NCBI GenBank assembly: GCA_003260075.1
Contig: QLIY01000608.1
Span: 31,848 to 95,847 of the forward strand
Direction: 5' to 3'
Length of the DNA: 64,000 nucleotides
Source: Phallusia mammillata
Lineage: Eukaryota > Chordata > Ascidiacea > Phlebobranchia > Ascidiidae
The notes under the pieces are model-generated. The model worked only from the letters and a program-made list of their open reading frames with translations, was not told where the DNA came from and ran no database searches. The position numbers and the translations under genes were made by a program. Below, piece after piece: positions 25,701 through 37,000 of this stretch (positions are counted from its first letter, which is position 1; every line of letters begins with the position of its first letter).

Positions 25701-28337
25701 CTTAAATTACATTTACAGTGATGATTTTTGTACCAGGACCACAATGCAACCAAAATAAATGGTAAAAATAGCACCAGGGACGCAGATACACTAAGTTTTG
25801 TTTTTCCTGCGCAATTTTGTTCATTTTTCCGTTGTGTTCAGATTACAATCAAACAACACGGAGGCTGAGACTACAAAGACCAATACTACAGTCGTTCCAG
25901 CTACTGCCACAAGTACCACAAAGCCTATTCAAATAATACAGGCCCCGAAAAACTCGGGTATAAGGTAACCAATATTCACAGTACTTTTATGAACTATGAT
26001 TAATGTATATGTTCATTTTCCATTGAAGCATATAGGCGTAGAAATAAAGTGAAATTAATTTGCAACTGCCAGCAGTTTTTTTCCCATGGTATTGTTAAAG
26101 TGTCTTTCAGTTCGGTTGGTTCTGTTCTAGTGGAAAAAATATTGTTTGCCTGTAAATATATAAAGGATTTGAAAACTCACTTTAAATCTTCGCTTTTCAA
26201 TTTGATTGTGCATAAAGTTCTGCATTGTTTGTTGTATAAAACATGCAAAATGGTAAAAAGAGCGCTTTATTGGAATGTACCTTAACAATAAAGACCGTTT
26301 TCGGCTCCTGCCGACGAGGAAGTCAGTTTTCGACTTTTACTATTGGTCAAGTAACCCTTACGCCACGCCTTTGTTTGACCAGGACATAAGCTGGTAAACA
26401 GAGAGATAAAATTAGTGACCGCATTTTTGTTCCAGATAGACTGTTCATATGAAAGCGTGGTTTAATCCAACAATACGCACATATTTAAGGAAAAAATCCC
26501 AATAATACGGACAAGTGTATTGCTTTAATCAGCTAATTTACCTTCCTAAAATAGGTAATTAAAACCAGCGATAGGCTCATTTTGGCCATTCTATTTTCTA
26601 AAGTCTCTAAATAAGATGGTAAAATTGATAATTGGGGCCCATCGCTTTCGCATTTTGCAGATATTTTTCTCCTTAAATATGTGCCTTTTATATAAGCTAT
26701 TGCTCGTCTATTCCGACGTTTCGACGTCCTATACAGGTCGTCTTCATCAGGTTTTTCTTGTTTATCGTGCACTGTACTAGTCGCATTCAGTGTTATTTAC
26801 CCTGAGACGACCTGTATAGGACGTCGAAACTTGGGAATAAAATTACATTTGCCAGAAGAGCTCTACAAACTTCACGTCTATCTAATTTCCATTTCAACAA
26901 AACACGTACGTGTTATTTCCGAACATAGCTTTCAGACGCTTCACGACTTCCAGTTTGATAATCTGTGATCCCATTCCGCAGTCAACCGTGGCGAACGCGA
27001 CACGTGACCGGTTCGACGAATCAGCGACAACGAAGGCTCGTGAGTAAAGACGCAAATGCAAACCGGCAGCGGTCTGTGCAGGATTTGCGTATCCCATCTA
27101 AAATAGAAAAGTACAACAGTTTTCAAATAGACTGTCGCTTAACATCTCCTAGAAAATGTTAAGTTTGCTTTATACTTCTACTAAGTACGCCTATAGAGTA
27201 CCAACTTGAATATAACACCGCTAAAGTTTTAAGGCAGTATTTATAGTGTTTATAAGTATTAATTATTATCTGATTTCTATCTGAACATTAAACCACGTGA
27301 ACATATGTTACCACGCTTATTCTAATCTATAGGCACGAGCAATCGTGAGAGCATATAAACAAACACCTTACACTACCATGTTAACTTGGGCTATGGGTCC
27401 AGTAACATCGGCCCGACCAACTCCTACGAAAAATTCTCCAGGCACGGGCTCCGCAAAGGCGACTGGATCATACGGAGTAAAGGGTGCAGAAGTCGTACTG
27501 ACGGGCGTTTGATCGGTAGGGTTGTCTGTCGAACATAGCATTTTAGACATAGTTAGCAACCCTGTTGTTTCTGTACACACTGTTGCACATATCACCGGCG
27601 AAATTCATGTGAGTGGAAACTGTTTTGTTTATATAAGCACGTTTAAGGGATTTTTGTTTTAGTTACGGTCAAAACAAGGACTGGTCCGTAGGTACAAAGA
27701 CGTGCCACAAGAGGCAAACCTATTGGCCAAAATTAGTATATTTACCCCAACAACGAAAACAGAATTCAAATATCCCTACAACAAACAAGCCACAATTTAC
27801 TGATTAATAAAAAAATTCAAAGTGTTGTTTGGTAACCTACTAAGATTGAATGCATCGATGAAACCGAAGTAATAACCAAGAAGAACACAAGCTGTGCCCA
27901 GAAGAGCGATGAATATGAAACCGAAGAGAAATCGCAAAACGACTGACTTCGTGCTCACAAAATGTACCGGCATATCTCCTTCTTCTTCCAAACGCTAAAA
28001 GATAAAAAAATAAAATTTATGACAAATATCCAGCAAGTTATTATCCTTTTCCAACACTGGTTTCAAAGCCTAAAAGGGTTTTACAGAGTGAGTGGATGTA
28101 AACCTAGCTGCAAAAATAAACTGTTCGAGCACAATAGTTTTATTCAAAGGAAGTTCCACCCAATCCTTGTACACCTATGGAGGAAAGTAGGCCTACTTCA
28201 TACATCTAACGTTATAAAAACTAAAATAGCCTAACCTACCACAGAATTAAAACATTACAACTTTTCATGATGTTTTCCACTTGTGCAATTTCACTAATTA
28301 CAGGTCACAGTAAATTAATTACCTTGTGCTTCGCCAT
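14306..28337 (-). CDS. ASAH2: Neutral ceramidase, type II membrane form (tandem copy 2)
   Basis: Same reaction and architecture as copy 1, 850 aa. Seventeen exons with the same phases: 28337-28323, 27994-27841, 27525-27377, 27097-26910, 24076-23922, 23643-23529, 23316-23261, 22948-22800, 22284-22203, 21522-21375, 20443-20321, 18131-17950, 17677-17508, 16320-16152, 15550-15357, 15173-14893, 14528-14306. A short N-tail (M-A-K-H-K-R) precedes a membrane anchor at about 24-50 and a Ser/Thr/Pro linker. H-S-H-S-G-P-A-G lies at 181-188, with the catalytic serine of G-D-V-S-P at S343; P-G-E-F and N-V-Y-T-H-Y are kept. The Ig-like tail is longer in exon 16 than in copy 1. Equal exon structure shows tandem duplication. 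Introns hold two full hAT MITEs, a GGGTCCCC-family repeat, Penelope-like relics and an N/G-run false duplication that repeats the end of exon 8. Confidence 0.93.
16348..16758. mobile_element. hAT-type MITE carrying a 92-nt poly-G
   Basis: Terminal inverted repeats CAGTGGTTCCCAACC and GGTTGGGAACCACTG are perfect over 15 nt. The 8-bp target duplication TATTAGAG lies at 16340-16347 and 16759-16766. An 8-bp duplication with CAGTG-type ends is the signature of hAT transposons. No transposase is encoded. Poly-G at 16643-16734 lies near the right end, where related elements are naturally G-rich. The insertion is 20 nt from the acceptor of ceramidase 2 exon 14. Confidence 0.93.
18366..19125. mobile_element. 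hAT-type non-autonomous element, 760 bp
   Basis: Ends are CAGTGGTTCTCAAACT and AGTTTGAGAACCACTG after a few mismatched bases. The 8-bp target duplication GCGTAGGG is perfect (18358-18365 and 19126-19133). GGCGTCGCA is present near both ends in inverted order. No long open frame resembles a transposase. It lies in the ceramidase 2 intron between exons 11 and 12. Confidence 0.92.
19219..20295 (-). repeat. GGGTCCCC-family interspersed repeat
   Basis: On the minus strand the element starts with a perfect 20-bp palindrome (GTCCCCTTCTAGAAGGGGAC) and ends with a conserved tail that includes a second GGGGACCCATTCG block and the end phrase ACCTTTCTAGTT. The same order is seen in plus orientation at 42227-43443. 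It has no clear terminal inverted repeats and no coding capacity that I can see. Its family is not recognised. It starts about 25 nt downstream of the exon 11 donor of ceramidase 2. Confidence 0.75.
20680..20760. mobile_element. Possible one-ended hAT-type MITE remnant
   Basis: CAGAGGCGTGCAAC followed by GCGGCCCGCG-type sequence resembles the left end of hAT elements of the CAGGGGTGGGCAAC type, a good copy of which lies at 49269-49569. No matching right end or target duplication was found. Confidence 0.35.
21048..21080. mobile_element. Left end of a hAT MITE, cut at an N
   Basis: CAGTGGTTCCCAACCAGGGC is the same left end as the element at 16348, but an N at 21081 follows after 33 nt and the sequence switches to a copy of intron/exon 8 sequence. 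The right end is missing. The element body was probably lost in assembly. Confidence 0.7.
21082..21322. repeat. Misplaced copy of 22614-22844 bounded by an N and a 10-G run
   Basis: From GAAATAAGGTTGAAATCC to CATCTTCTCGAA the sequence matches 22614-22844 with a handful of differences. It starts right after an N (21081) and ends in ten G at 21313-21322. On the minus strand it includes the last 15 codons of ceramidase 2 exon 8, which make no sense here, between exons 10 and 11. Confidence 0.8.
24120..24353. mobile_element. Degenerate hAT-type MITE, 234 bp
   Basis: Left end CTGGGGTCGGCAATC and right end GGTTGCCGATCACTG are imperfect inverted repeats. Flanking octamers ATCTAGAC (24112-24119) and ATCTTGAC (24354-24361) match at 7 of 8. 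The GCGGACCG repeats inside are typical of this element type. It lies just upstream of exon 5 of ceramidase 2. Confidence 0.75.
24649..24741. repeat. Penelope/hammerhead-like repeat relic, inverted pair cut at an N
   Basis: A unit whose plus-strand core reads CTGATGA, a stem GACG..CGTC with an inner CCT/AGG stem, then GAA (24709-24741) is preceded by an inverted piece matching 26838-26875. An N at 24742 ends it. The core matches the conserved hammerhead ribozyme boxes with one extra A. Confidence 0.45.
25286..25590. repeat. Tandem duplication joined by a 10-C run
   Basis: About 145 nt beginning GGCCTAAGCTGTTATATCC appears at 25290-25435 and again at 25446-25588, separated by ten C at 25436-25445. 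The differences are few. This is the opposite-strand version of the G-run joins. Confidence 0.8.
25614..25964 (+). CDS. Possible two-exon fragment of a Ser/Thr-rich protein, antisense in an intron
   Basis: Two plus-strand exons, 25614-25679 and 25842-25964, have good acceptors (TTTATTTAG, TTGTGTTCAG) and donors (AT|GTAAGT, AAG|GTAACC). Joined, they keep an open frame with one cysteine, several N-X-S/T sites and a Thr-rich run like a mucin stalk. No start, stop or other exons were found. The location, antisense in an intron of ceramidase 2 beside a false duplication, also allows a misplaced piece of another locus. No family is recognised. Confidence 0.3.
26693..26875. repeat. Penelope/hammerhead-like repeat relics
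   Basis: On the minus strand at about 26760-26700 a CTGATGA box, a hairpin (GACG..CGTC around CCT..AGG) and GAAACGTC occur in order. A plus-strand copy at about 26780-26875 has lost part of the first box (CTGAGACG) but keeps GGACGTCGAAAC and the downstream tail. The two copies face each other, an arrangement known for Penelope-like element ends. Confidence 0.45.
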
Positions 28338-29621
28338 GTTGTATCGTATCCAGGGGTCGAAAAACAACTAAATCTGTTATCAACGCAGGGCTAGAAATGA
28401 GAACAAAGTGTACTTTCATTAAAACACTGCATTACTCGCGATCACGAGACGCGGAAGTAGACACTAATTTCAAGGTTTGCGCTTATATAACTGTACGCAG
28501 CATGACTGTTTTTTAGAGTAAGCCAAACACCAGGAGAACTAGAACTAAGTATGCTGTTTGAAAATACCACGTGATTGCATTGGAATTAAAGCTACATAAC
28601 ATGCCTAACACTACATCAGAGGCTCCTTGTAAGCTTGATAAGCCTGCTGCCTGACTGTCGGTGTTATTACCATAATGCCACTCCAGTTTTGCGAGTGACT
28701 GGTAACTGGACATTCTTTTGTCAACTTTAGACCATAAATTTTAACAGTAGTTGAACTGTACATACAACACACCGCACTTGATTATGATTGACGATCTGCA
28801 CATACACATTTACAAAACGTTAGGCTTAATCTCCGTTAAGCTTATGCCTGGACAAGTAGACCATTTAGTCAACGTTGTTTATGTATAGTTGAGCAGTCAA
28901 ACTATGGATCTTGTATCACTAACTTGGTCACATAACGACCCTAAACAATACTTGTTTATCTTGACTTGCAATTTAAATCTTTAAAGCCATGGTTGTCACA
29001 CTGTAGCTGTTGCTTGCCTGCCTTGTTTAGTAACAAGCTATTCAATAACCAAACAAGTTGGACCTATAAAGGCCTTCATGCGTTTGACAGTGTAAATTCT
29101 GGCTTCTATTACAATACGGGCCTATAAGTTGGCCTACAAAACTTAAGAACTGAACCACTGAATCATGCTTCAGGGTAGGTTTGCAAGGCTTTACTTGCCT
29201 CGGCTCGGTGGATCATTTACCAAACGGTGCCTGGTGCTCAATCAAGCGGAAAATTATCACATGACTGATTGACTGTGAGCAGTCATGCGTGCAGCTGCGC
29301 CGCTTTTTAAAGCAAAGCAGACATGAGTGCAGTTTTCTGTTGTTCTCAGTAATTTGATGAGGAAAACATGAAATCACTCTTATGTAATGTTTTGTGTCAA
29401 AACGTCAGTTCTTCATGTACTAATGTAACTATATTACAAATACAGTTAAGTGCAGTATTACAGAAAACTAAACTTTTTCAGCTGACCGCATCTCAGTTGC
29501 TTTCAACATTCACTGTACAATGATGGAAATAGTTTATTGAAAAACTGTTTACAAAATCGGAACTATATACAAAACTATGAACAATAGGAGGCACGTGAAG
29601 AACGATATTTTCCATCTACGC
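28338..29621. other. Intergenic region, ceramidase 2 start to lectin-protease stop
   Basis: Both flanking genes are on the minus strand. The region must contain the ceramidase 2 promoter. A minus-strand open frame at 28513-28713 encodes 66 aa with a hydrophobic C-terminus like a GPI or tail-anchor signal, but without supporting exons or homology; it could be an unlinked small gene or chance. Nothing else is recognised. Confidence 0.5.
29533..29538 (-). terminator. Poly(A) signal of the lectin-protease gene
   Basis: AATAAA on the minus strand about 85 nt after the stop at 29622-29624. Confidence 0.5.
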
Positions 29622-31003
29622 TTAGTTAGTTTGAATAACGTTTCCTCCACCGTTTGCTGCAATTTTTGCGCTTATCCATGGGATAAAATGGGTCACGTTG
29701 GTGTATACTCCAGGAAACTGGCGTCTTGCACAGCCGATACCTTTATAGAAAATCACACGGGGTTATTTTCGATCCTGAAGGTTTTAAATAATGTCTACAG
29801 CACGCCTATCGTTAAGGTTTCATTGCTAGGCTGACTACTCTAATATAAGACCTTACATGTTGACCAACGCACAAGTTTTAAAAAAAATTACATCAATGTT
29901 TGTCAAGAGAGGGCAGAAGGCAGATACAACATTACAAAGTATTAACTTGAAGCCTACAATTCGAAATCATCGAATCAAAATCGACCCAATCGTTAAGTAA
30001 GGCGTCAAACATGGCTGAAGACCTTTTATATGGTAGTTGAAAAGCAACTTTCGTTGGTCATTTTGACACAGGTATAAAGTCTAGGACACTTACCGAAACT
30101 CACAACACCGGTTACTGCGTACTTTCCTCTTTTGTTTCGGCAAACGTACGGACCACCTGAATCCCCTGTGCAAGCGTCCCTTCCTCCGGCCTGCACAAAA
30201 ATTATGTGTAAAAAATTCGCCAAGATTATTACATAATCATTTTGTTCATGTATGGTGTATTCATATTGTTTGTTAAATGTCACATAACTAACCTTGAGCC
30301 CTGCACAAAACATGACTTCATCGACGTAAACGTTGTCGTATCGAGCATACCGCGATTTGCAGTATTTCTGCTTCAGTTTAGGAAGTGTAGCCCACATCAG
30401 GTTTGCCGCCGCGGCTGTGATAAAATAATGTCTGTTTGTGATGGTAATACAGAACTACACAGGCCAATAAGAGGATTTGCATTTTTAGTCAACGAAAAAG
30501 GTTTTGCAGGGTTTTTATTTACAAGAATTGAAAGGTTACCCCGTTCCTAAAATGATGCCCAAACCCGAAGTGCCAGCCCCAATCAGGTCTGAATTTTAAT
30601 TAAAATAAACCTGAAATAGGTCAGGAAGACAGATTTACAAAAGTGAGAAAACGACCAATGTAGTTCAGTGTTAAGCCAGGTCAGAATCTCTCATCAGTAT
30701 AGCGTCAGTCAAATTTACGCGGTTTTAATTTCATAGGAACTTTAAATTTAAAGGACATATAATTAGGCCTTCAGAAGCAACACTATCGGCAGTAATGCCA
30801 ATTTATAAGTTCTAAAATATTGACTAGTTCAAATTATACATATTTCGCTTTTTCCGTGGACTTACATCGTTGCCCCAGAGTGTAGTTGGTGGCACCCCAT
30901 CCACTGACCTGACATCTGTCACCGTCCTTAAATGGAAACATCTCGTCAGGCAGACAGGCTGGTTGAACATTTTGCCCGAATCTGAAAGAAAGAACAGACT
31001 AAT

Positions 31004-31087
<84 letters not shown>

Positions 31088-34000
31088 TTTTTTTTCTCAG
31101 GATTTGCAAAATTTTATGGATAATTAATTTTTTTATACACTACATACAAAAGTTAGAACTTTATAACAATTGTTTTCAAATAAACTAAATTTTAAAACCA
31201 TGTTTGAATTGGTTAAAAATGTGCAATTGCAGTGTCTTAAAAAAGGGGAATTCGAATTTGAAAAACATAATCTTAGCCTATGCTTCAGTGCATCGATTGA
31301 CCAATAAATGACCGAGGCCTGTCTTCGCGAAGTAAATAAAAAATGTTTGAAAGGTAAATTAGGCAACCACCTTTGTCATCAAGCTTTATCTGCTCGTTGT
31401 ATAAACTATTCAGCACAACAACAAAGTTTACCTTGCACATTGCCCATTTACACTGGCCAGCTTGATAAGCGCTATGTCGTTTTTCGGAGCTGGTATCAAT
31501 GTATATTCTTCGTGAGTAAAGATTTGTTCGATTTCAAACTCTTGTTCTGAGCTTTCCTTAACTACATTGTTTGTGTCGCCAATCCGTACTATGAATATTG
31601 TATGATCGCTAAAAGAAATACACAAAGTGAGATTAAATGTAGGAAAGGGACAACTGTATAGGTATTCAGTATAAGGTTACACAACAAAAAATACAAAATC
31701 CTGCTTTGTGAATATTACATGATGGAAATAAAAACTTTTTACGTTTCGTGTACGCAGTGAGCGGCTGTCAGAACCCAACAACTGTCAATCAGCGTTCCAC
31801 CACAATTGTGAATAACATCGATTCCATTCTGAGGGACTGGAACTTTAAATCGTATACTGGCCTGCAAAACGTATAAATCAGTGATTCCCAACCTTTATAG
31901 ACCTTGCTAAACAAGTCAAAACATTCGCATTCCTCCCCAAATGACTACATGGTAGATAGATAACCGCGCACATTTTATTTTAAATTGCGTCTTTTATCAA
32001 TCAATTTCACAGGTTATATTTCCAGGACTAAAGTGTCATTTGAAAACCACATGTATAAATTTTAAAAGTTTTTGAACTCCTCCCCGTTTGGAAACCATTG
32101 GTAAGTCATAAAAGGTTGAACCGCTTGTTTGATGGAATTTGGTATAGTTAGAGTTTGTTTGATGGCATGAGAAAAGTAAATTTCAGGTCTTGTTACTGTA
32201 TTTGCAGAAATGTGACAGATAAATGAGTGTCTCCTGGCAAAAAGTGATCCTTTACTTCATTTTCAAACAACAAATAAGACGTATTTAGTTTCATAATTTT
32301 TTTAGCTTGCACGGCAAGGGCTTGAGAAAATTGCGAAGAGACAGTTACGATAAAAAAAAGTTTAAAAGTTTAAGAACCACTGGTATTATACAAACCTGCC
32401 AAGGAAATTGACCATCTTGGGCTCGAGTTCCCTTAACGATCCTTCCCTCTTCTGGTCCACTTCTGTATGCGTTTTTCATTAAGTCCTACATATACATTTA
32501 TAAACTTACGATGATTTTATGAAACCCAACGATTTTGAAGCAAAATGTGAGGGATTTGTCCATTAACGAATAGTGGGCTTGGTTTGGGCCTGACTTTACA
32601 CTCGGCAATATGTTTCTTGCGTTTCAATACCTTATTTAGTGTCTGATTCGCGCTTTAAAAAAGGCTCCAGGCCTGGTTTCTGGCTTGTACATTCGGGTTT
32701 GGGCCATGTTCGGGCCCTAATTTAGGATCTGATTACTACTTTATTATTGTAGGAATAAATTTTACTTCAAAACTGATACTTAATTCAACTTACGTCCACT
32801 GATTTTATTTGGATAGTTCCGCAGTCAGCGCTGTTTCGCAATGTTGCCTCTAAACGTTACAACGATTCGTGAGGTTTTGCAGAAAATGCAATGCCGCAAT
32901 AAATCACATGAAAGATAAAATCAGATAAATTTGGATAGGTGACAAACGAATCAACTTATAATTGTTCCAAACAAAGTTTGTGTAAATGCTAACGGTTAGG
33001 GCTACTGGTTTGAGACGAAGTTTTGTGATAAAAAAAGCATTAAAACTAACTTTAAAACCCTCTCCCTGTTTAATTGTTTCGTAAAAAACTAAGTTTTGTA
33101 CACCCAACATTAATATTTACTATTTTTTTTTCTTCTATGAGTTATTGTGTAAGTTCCTTTATTACAATTTCCAGAAAAAAGCCTTAAAGCGAAACCCAAA
33201 CAACAAGCTTTTTGGCATGTTTGATGTAAAAAAAAGTCTTACTACAATTGAGGAAACACGAAATGGTTCAAAAAAAACAAAAATACTAAAAAATACACTC
33301 ATACAAATTTTGAGATAAAGATCTGTACATTGCTTAAGAAGGTGAAATGCAATCGAAGAAAATGAAAGTGTAACAAATGTGTTTACCTTTTACGCACAAA
33401 AGTTTATTCTGACTACCACAACCAGTTGCGTACCACCTATTTTCACGCCAAAAAGAGCACTTGTCCGAACGACTGTAAAATAATAAAAAACCTTAATAAC
33501 TTTAACATCAAATCCTCTTCCACAATCGTCGAAGCACAAAAACGATAAAGCTACAACCACAAAAAATGTCAACAAAACAAGATTCTTGTTGGTCTTGGCG
33601 TGCCATCGATAACTTTTTTGGTTATCCTGTATGGTAATATTTTGTTGTGTTTGTTGACATTTTTTGGACAACACAGAATATTAGCAAAAATTAGGACTAG
33701 TACAGTATTTGATGTGCCACAAACTAAGATTCGGTACTACGCCTTTTAACGTAAACTGCATCGTGAAGAAATAGCGAAAATTTTAGCTTGGAGTTTGATC
33801 GGTTTGATTTTGAATCACAAACTTAGTAGAGCGACTTTTACAAAAACTCACATCAGACAAAGTTTGCAAAGTATCGAAAGGTGGCGCAAAGACCATTAAT
33901 ATCTATTTAAAGGTAATTTTCAGTGAAAATGCCTCTATTAGGGGTATTTGCGTTGTTGTGAGGTTTCATAATAAAAATAACATAAAATTTAACCAAAAGA

Positions 34001-37000
34001 GTTCTTATTCATGAATTTGGTTTCTAATTCTACCCCAGCAGGCGAACTGTCAATTTCGTTGTTTTTGCAACTCATCTGTATTTAGAAAACTTTGTCTGAT
34101 GTAAGTCATGATGTTAGCAGCTTTATCTATAAGTTGTGATTTAAAATAGAACAGCACCTAACCACCCTTTAATTAGAAGTTGTATCATGTTCATACGTAC
34201 AATCGTTTGGAATGTCTCCCCCAACGCCTAAACGTCAGTCTGTTGCCTTTCGTGTCGTAGAACCGGTTTCCAGTGGCCTTGGCTTCCATTCCTAGCCAAT
34301 ATCTACCAACTGCGTCGAATGCTCTCAAAAACTTTACTATAAAAGTTTGCTGTTCCTGATTTCTACAAATTAAAACATTTCCGTTTGGCAATTTAAACAA
34401 TACGATATAAAAGATCTGTTGAATAGAAATACGTGTTCCAACACTTTTGAACTTCTTACTTGAATTTTTGCTGTTCATAAACTTTATTTTTTGCTTATGC
34501 GCACTGTATATGAGGAGATTATACAAATCCAACTTCAGTAACACATATAAGACGCCCCTAGTTTTTCTGCTATATGGGAAGTATTAAAAAATGTGCTGTG
34601 CGTGTTTTTCTTTTTGCCTCGTTAGGTCTTTTGCTGCCCCGACAAGTGACAATCGATCGGTAATTTATCAAGGAGTCTCCTGGTTAGTGGCTATGCTTTA
34701 CGATTACCACAGATATTTAAATTAAAAATTATTTTTCCAAATGTTTTATTTAAGCACAGTATGTTTTTATGTGACATTTATATCGTCTTACTTGGGAACC
34801 ACCAGGTCTCCTCTCAGGGCTTTACAGATCCGTTTCGCACGCTTTTGATCCAACATCACTTGCTTAAATGTGCGGTAACATAAGCTGCCGTGAAGATACC
34901 AATTGTTGCCGCATGTGGCAAACTTGTCTGTAGAGTAATAAAAAATGAAACAGCAGTACCAACCAGGACAAAACACAAAAAAATCCTATTTGTTTTGATG
35001 TGGTGTTTGTGCATGTTGTAAGTTGTGATATGCCTTTGTCGACAAAGAACTCCGTATGAAACACAAATGCGCACAATAGAACTTATTTTTAAAGGATTTT
35101 TTTTAGAAAAATGTTGATTGGTATGATCTATGATGCTTGATAGCCAATGGATTATTACCAAAACAATGTAAATATATTTTTTTGCAAATGCTAATTAACA
35201 TGGTAAACATAAACAACATTAACCAGTTTTGCATTTCAACTTTAGAAGTATCTGGGTAGTAGTTGATATTTGTTGTTTTGTGTATTGTTACACCAAATCG
35301 GTTATTCGCGAGACTGGCTTACTGCTTGAAGTCAGAAATGGACTTCTTCGGCGAAGGGTAGCACCTCTAGCGGAGATGCCTGTACTGACTTCAAGAAATT
35401 CGGGGACACCGGATGCACCTTTAACGTATATAAGTCATATCAGTCTTAAAAGAGCTAATTTATGAATAAAACCGGCTTGATTCGGGCCTTATGGTCCAAA
35501 TTTTAGGCCTGTCGACTCTAAATCATTTTGTAAACAAATTAAATCAGGGTATTACAGCTATCTTTCTTCTCATTGCTGAATAATGTCGAAATACACAGTA
35601 ACATCAGTACATTTTTATTGTACAGAAGATATAGTTCCTCACACTGCTTTTGTAAACATGGCAACATAAGTAATACATGGCAAACATGGCAAACATCGAA
35701 ATACATAGCAACATCAGTAAATTTTTACTGTACAGGAAATATCATTCCATTGCACTGCTGTTGATATAAATGAATTTGAAATGATGCGTAAAAATTACTA
35801 AAAGTCAATCGGTTCGGTTTTTGTTAACTTTTGCTGGAATGTATGTATTTGAAGTGATGCCTAAAAATTGCTGAAGTCAAGTAATTTAATTGTATACACC
35901 GAAATTATCAGGAAAAATTTGATTAAATGCACTCCGCCAAATTTCGAAATGTTTTTATGGTCATCTTAACGTATTTGGTTTTGGTCATCGGTTTTTGTTA
36001 ATTTTTGCTTACCCATGACACAGTTGTCTTCAATATCGTCCATGTTACGTTGTGTCGGTTCGGCCTTAGTCCATCGGAACCATTTTCGTTCTTCGTCGAC
36101 CAAATTTCTGGCATCATTTCTTGCCATTTCCGCATAGTCAAAGAACATTCCAGTTTCATCAACATAAACATGTTGTACAGATTCAACCTAAACGCAGATA
36201 CTGACTCTTCAACTCTATTTCTAAAGTAATTTTCAAGTTATTACTATATGGCGTTATAAGTTCCTACATCCGTTTTTAACATCACAATGTCCTATTTGTT
36301 TTTGCTGTATAGAATACAAACAGGTAGGGGTAACAAACTAAGAGACTATTACGGTGTAAAACTATGTTTAGATTATGACAGGATTTTTGTACCAAAATTA
36401 AATTTGCCTTTTAATTGAAATGGACATTTTCATTTTAATAAAAGACACTACATAATACTGTCTGATTTAGGTACATGTTTGTACGCGGCCATTCAGGCTG
36501 AGTATATTTTAAAACAGGGCTTATGGCCTTTATGCCCTAAAACTCATTTATTTTGTGTTACAGCGGAGATTTTTGCATAGCGCGGCACACTAAATTCCTT
36601 AAATCTCAAAAGCCGTGCTTCGTTTGACTTAATGAGTACTTACTGCTTGACTGAGCATTAGGTTTTTTATGCGAAACAAATTTATATCATTGGGGTTGGT
36701 CTCCATGATCCATTGGCACCAAAGCTCATCGCGATTGGCTTGCGTGTTGTCGAACCAATTCACTTGCAATCCGCCTTCCGATTGGGCGCACAGCATTCTG
36801 CAGACGACAAACTTTGTATTATGAGGTTGCGCTGACGAAGCAGTGACGTACTAGGCACGCGTAAGCGATTGGATGACTCAGTTTGCTACGGAGAAAACTT
36901 CGTTAGCAAAGCAAAATACTATTTTTGGCCGAGTATGTAAGATATGACAAACATATTTTTTACAGAAAATAAATCCAGAGTTTAAAACCAGTCGAAACTA

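Noticed and set aside
28513-28713. 66-aa minus-strand frame with a hydrophobic tail
   Set aside because: Looks like a GPI or tail-anchor signal, but has no partner exon or homology and lies after the lectin-protease stop. Mentioned only within the intergenic entry.
33390-33674. 94-aa minus-strand frame with a hydrophobic segment
   Set aside because: It reads through the intron upstream of exon 8 of the lectin-protease gene in a frame other than the lectin frame; no start context or similarity.
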